The position numbers and the translations under genes were made by a program. A stretch of DNA of 64,000 nt from Curtobacterium sp. ER1/6. Lineage in GTDB: Bacteria > Actinomycetota > Actinomycetes > Actinomycetales > Microbacteriaceae. The notes under the pieces are model-generated. The model did no database searches and had not been told where the DNA came from. It was given only the letters and a program-made list of their open reading frames with translations. Below are positions 59,274 to 64,000 of the stretch, one piece after another (within the stretch, counting starts at the first letter, position 1; each line of letters begins with the position of its first letter). The stretch covers positions 1 through 64,000 of the forward strand of contig NZ_MJAK01000003.1 of NCBI RefSeq assembly GCF_001742745.1, read 5' to 3'.

Positions 59274-60290
59274 TCAGCCGCGGTGGCGGAGCGTGAGCAG
59301 TCCGTGGACCAGCGGGCCGAGGTCGAGGTGGTTGACGGTCGTCACGGTGGCGACGGCGTCGGCGGGCCAGGCGTCCGCACCGTGGACGGCACCGAGCACG
59401 GCCCCGGCCATCGCGGCGATCGTGTCGGTGTCGCCGCCGATCGACGCCGCGGTGCAGAGCGTCTCCCACGGGTCGAGGTCGAGTGCGACGAGGGCGAGTG
59501 CGGCGACGACGGACTCCTGGCTGGCGACGCTCGTGCCGATGAGCCGCGAGACCGTGTCGATCCGGTCCGCCGCGGGCACGGTCGGCAGGTACCCGCGTGC
59601 CCAGGCGGTCTTCGCCGCGACGTCGGCACCGGCGACCCAGTGGCCGCGCTCGGCACCGATGGTGGCGGCCGCGACGGCGGCGTCGAGCGCCTCGGTGCGG
59701 GATGCCCCGTCGATGCCCGCGCTGACCGCTGCGGCGACGGCGCTGGCACCCGCCACGCCGAGCCCGGTGTCGTGGGTGACCCGACAGGCGTCCTGCACGG
59801 CGTCGACCAGCCGGACGAGGTCGCCGGACGGCACGGCGATGCCGACGGGGGCGATGCGCATCGCGGCGCCGTTCGTCGTACCGGTCGACCCGGCCTCGGA
59901 CGCCGGGACGCCGTCGAGGATCCGCTGCACGGCCGTCTTGGTGCTCGGCCCGAGCAGGTCGAGCGAGCCCTTCGCCTCCATCGCGCGCTCCCAGGCGATG
60001 AGCGCCTCGGCGAAGCGGGTCGGGTCGATGCGCCCGTCGCCCTCCAGGAGCAGCTCGGCGACCATCACGGCCTGCTCGGTGTCGTCGGTGATCGTGCCCG
60101 CGGGCATGCCGGCGGCGATCCGCTGGTGCGGCCCGGCGTCCACGAAGCCCGTCAGGACACCGTGGTCGGCGCGGATCTGTGCGAGCGACATCGACTGAGT
60201 CGGCATGCCGAGGGCGTCGCCGATCGCGAGTCCGGTGAGGGCGGCGAGGGCTGCGGTCTGGTCGTCCACGGGGTCCTGTCGGGTCGTCAT
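59274..60290 (-). CDS. ADP-ribosylglycohydrolase family protein
   Basis: A 338-residue ARH/DraG-fold hydrolase. ALTGLAIGDALGMPTQS (from about residue 16) and GTITDDTEQAV give the di-metal N-terminal ligands; the C-terminal metal motif is IGGDTDTIAAMAGAV. The family removes ADP-ribose from proteins or cleaves related N-ribosyl bonds. In this operon it might instead release a base or ribosyl group from a scavenged compound. ATG 60290 overlaps the GntR stop (ATGA). Confidence 0.9.
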   Translation of the reverse strand: MTTRQDPVDDQTAALAALTGLAIGDALGMPTQSMSLAQIRADHGVLTGFVDAGPHQRIAAGMPAGTITDDTEQAVMVAELLLEGDGRIDPTRFAEALIAWERAMEAKGSLDLLGPSTKTAVQRILDGVPASEAGSTGTTNGAAMRIAPVGIAVPSGDLVRLVDAVQDACRVTHDTGLGVAGASAVAAAVSAGIDGASRTEALDAAVAAATIGAERGHWVAGADVAAKTAWARGYLPTVPAADRIDTVSRLIGTSVASQESVVAALALVALDLDPWETLCTAASIGGDTDTIAAMAGAVLGAVHGADAWPADAVATVTTVNHLDLGPLVHGLLTLRHRG

Positions 60291-60997
60291 CGTGCCGTCC
60301 CGAAGCGCATGTGCAGCCGGAAGCGGTCGGGGTCGAGGAGGCTGTCGACGCGCTCGACGAACGCGCCGTCGGCGGTGCGGGAGACGCGGCGGCTCCGGAG
60401 GAACGGGGTGCCCGCGGGCCGGTCGAGCAGCGCCGCGTCGTCGACGTCGAGCGGGACGACGTCGACCCACTGCTCGGCCTCCGCGGGGACGAGGCCGGCC
60501 TCGGCGATGGTCGCGGTGAGCGAGTCGTCGACCAGGCCGTCGGTCGTCGCCGCCGCCAGGCGCCCGACGTGCGGCAGCACGCTGCGCTCGAGGGACACGG
60601 GTCGCCCGCCGACGACGGTGCGGAGCCGGTCGACGGCGACGAAGGTCGCCTCCGCCGCGTCCACCTCGGTCTGGAGGCGCGGGTCGTCCAGCCGGACGAG
60701 CCGCAGGATGCGCGTGGTCACCTCGGTGCCCGACGCGGCGATCGACCGGGCCCAGCCGCCGCGCGGGTCGAGTGTGGCGCCGTCGAACGTGACGACGGAG
60801 CCGATGCCTCCGCGGGTGGCGATGTACTCGTCGTCGGCCAGGTCGGCGAGGGCGGCCCGGATGGTCCCGCGGCTCACCGCGAACCGTTCGGCGAGGTCGT
60901 GCTCGCCGGGCAGGCGCTCACCCGCGCGGTACCGGCCCGACGCGATCGCGTCGCGGAGCGCGTCGGCGACGAGACGACGCTTCGATGAGACCGGCAT
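60287..60997 (-). CDS. GntR-family regulator (HutC/FarR type)
   Basis: A 236-residue regulator. N-terminal winged helix: LRDAIASGRYRAGERLPGEHDLAERF and SRGTIRAALADL (residues 14-51). The C-terminal UTRA effector domain has a small-ligand fold, and it ends SLLDPDRFRLHMRF. ATG 60997 has TACACT 7 nt upstream, overlapping a perfect 12-bp palindrome, which implies autoregulation of the four-gene operon. Confidence 0.93.
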   Translation of the reverse strand: MPVSSKRRLVADALRDAIASGRYRAGERLPGEHDLAERFAVSRGTIRAALADLADDEYIATRGGIGSVVTFDGATLDPRGGWARSIAASGTEVTTRILRLVRLDDPRLQTEVDAAEATFVAVDRLRTVVGGRPVSLERSVLPHVGRLAAATTDGLVDDSLTATIAEAGLVPAEAEQWVDVVPLDVDDAALLDRPAGTPFLRSRRVSRTADGAFVERVDSLLDPDRFRLHMRFGTAR

Positions 60998-61004
60998 GGA
61001 CAGG

Positions 61005-61018
61005 AGTGTACATGTACA
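61005..61018 (-). promoter_or_regulatory. GntR operator over the -10 box
   Basis: TGTACATGTACA (61007-61018) is a perfect 12-bp palindrome and overlaps TACACT (61005-61010 on the minus strand), the -10 box 7 nt before ATG 60997. Bound repressor would exclude polymerase. Confidence 0.7.
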
Positions 61019-61049
61019 ACGCCTGTCCAGTCATCGAGACGACCTCAGG

Positions 61050-61095
61050 ACGGACGGGAGGCGCGGTGCCAGCTGGCACCGCGCCTCCCGTCCGC
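61050..61095. repeat. Long palindrome copy 4 (terminator-like)
   Basis: Same 21-bp stem and AGCT loop; only the outermost base pair is broken. It lies 17 bp after the glgX stop. Confidence 0.88.
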
Positions 61096-61111
61096 AGCGG
61101 GTCGTGCCCGA

Positions 61112-63130
<2,019 letters not shown>

Positions 63131-63201
63131 GCTCCCACTTGTAGTGGTCAGCGACTGTGCCCTGCGCGTCGGTGACGTACCCCGGACATGCCGGACCGAC
63201 G

Positions 63202-63308
63202 ACGGACGGGCGCGCCCCGCTCAAGGGCAACGCGAAGCGTTGCGCGGGACGCGCCGACCGAGCCTGCGAGGGAGAACGGTGCCAGCTGGCACCGCGCCTC
63301 CCGTCCGT
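63202..63308. repeat. Long palindrome copy 5, disrupted by an insertion
   Basis: The 3' arm and loop (GGTGCCAGCTGGCACC on to CCGTCCGT, 63278-63308) match the other copies, but the 5' arm shows only ACGGACGGG at 63202-63210 followed by about 65 bp of other sequence. That sequence has its own hairpin GCAACGC/GCGTTGC (63227-63243). It lies 13 bp after the msrA stop. Confidence 0.65.
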
Positions 63309-63320
63309 CACATCAGGACA

Positions 63321-63842
63321 TCAGACCGTGGCGGTCGCCTCGTCGCGGTGCGGGAGCTTCCAGCCTGGACGCACGAAGTGGCAGGTGTACCCCGCCGGGT
63401 ACTTCTCGAGGTAGTCCTGGTGCTCCTCCTCGGCCTCCCAGAAGTCGCCCGCGGGCTCGACCTCGGTGACGACCTTGCCCGGCCAGATGCCGGAGGCGTC
63501 CACGTCCGCGATGGTGTCGAGTGCGACCTGGCGCTGCTCGTCGTTGGTGAAGTAGATCGCCGAGCGGTAGCTGCGACCGACGTCGTTGCCCTGCCGGTCC
63601 TTGGTGGACGGGTCGTGGATCTGGAAGAAGAACTCGAGCAGGTCGCGGTACGAGATCTGCGACGGGTCGAAGACGATCTCGACGGCCTCGGCGTGGTCGC
63701 CGTGGTTCCGGTACGTGGCGTTCGGAGTGTCCCCGCCGGAGTAGCCGACGCGCGTGCTGATGACGCCGGGTCGGCGGCGGAGGAGCTGCTGCGCTCCCCA
63801 GAAACACCCGCCGGCGAGGATGGCGGTCTCGGTCGTGGTCAT
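63321..63842 (-). CDS. msrA: Peptide-methionine (S)-S-oxide reductase MsrA
   Basis: A 173-residue repair enzyme reducing methionine sulfoxide. The catalytic motif GCFWGAQ has nucleophile Cys13; [14 protein letters not shown] and [13 protein letters not shown] follow. Length is normal. ATG 63842 follows a GGAGGC ribosome-binding site. It is the last gene in the window; the 158 bp beyond hold no clear gene. Confidence 0.95.
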   Translation of the reverse strand: MTTTETAILAGGCFWGAQQLLRRRPGVISTRVGYSGGDTPNATYRNHGDHAEAVEIVFDPSQISYRDLLEFFFQIHDPSTKDRQGNDVGRSYRSAIYFTNDEQRQVALDTIADVDASGIWPGKVVTEVEPAGDFWEAEEEHQDYLEKYPAGYTCHFVRPGWKLPHRDEATATV

Positions 63843-64000
63843 GCTGGCCTCCTGGGCGTCGTCGTTGCCGCTGGCTGCGGCATCACCGGGTGCAACCGGC
63901 GACCCCGGGCGCGTGTTCCCGGGTCGTGGTCCATGGTGCGCCCGCCACCGCACAGGCCGCTGATGACGCTGTCCGCTCACGGTCGGTGGGCCTGGCGAGC

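Overview
The window is high-GC actinobacterial DNA that looks like a chromosome from the family Microbacteriaceae, most plausibly Curtobacterium or a close relative. That assignment is an inference from three things. The order tilS-hpt-ftsH-folP-folB-folK-DUF3180-PH-PH-DUF2520-lysS, followed by a sigma factor, NAD kinase, clpC and radA, is typical of the family. A 6C-type small RNA is present. Many genes carry a TAnnnT hexamer exactly 6-7 nt before the start codon, which is the actinobacterial leaderless-transcript arrangement.

Layout. 1-14.1 kb is metabolic and accessory core: a serine hydrolase, MarR regulator, a large PutA-like protein with both active sites degraded, an SDR oxidoreductase, a phosphatidylserine-decarboxylase-family enzyme, DUF2071 protein, nitroreductase, and a Lrp/AsnC regulator divergent from a dimethylargininase/ornithine aminotransferase pair. 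14.1-17.7 kb carries an epimerase, NYN-domain protein, aldo/keto reductase and tRNA-Phe, tRNA-Asp and tRNA-Glu. 18-20.8 kb holds two paralogous secreted coiled-coil cell-wall hydrolases, one M23 and one NlpC/P60. 20.9-45.6 kb is the housekeeping backbone: ppa, tilS, hpt, ftsH, a translationally coupled folate operon without folE, PH-domain membrane proteins, lysS, a sigma-70 factor, NAD kinase, an orphan Clp-N protein, clpC, the 6C RNA, argA-like, csp, sseB-like, radA and an SGNH lipase. 

45.7-52.6 kb is an accessory island that starts immediately after tRNA-Ser(CGA) and has visibly lower GC and different codon use. It carries a class III nucleotide cyclase overlapping a small multi-TM effector by four bases, which I read as a Pycsar anti-phage system. 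It also has a DUF262/DUF1524 GmrSD-like putative nuclease, two unrecognised proteins (one with a possible HEPN motif), and ends inside a chimeric DUF4259 gene. No integrase is visible. 52.9-64 kb returns to core-like DNA: a GH10 lipoprotein, a TetR/NAD(P)-reductase divergent pair, a BLUF blue-light sensor, a GntR-ADP-ribosylglycohydrolase-NCS1 permease-PfkB operon with a perfect operator over its promoter, glgX and msrA.

Across the window, five copies of one long palindrome (21-bp stem, 4-nt loop) sit just 3' of genes. They probably act as terminators and may be a dispersed repeat family. The most interesting signals are the Pycsar island and its chimeric edge, the PutA-like pseudoenzyme, the palindrome family, the 6C RNA, the 19-bp tandem repeats at the argA-like start, and an orphan 27-bp palindrome upstream of lysS.
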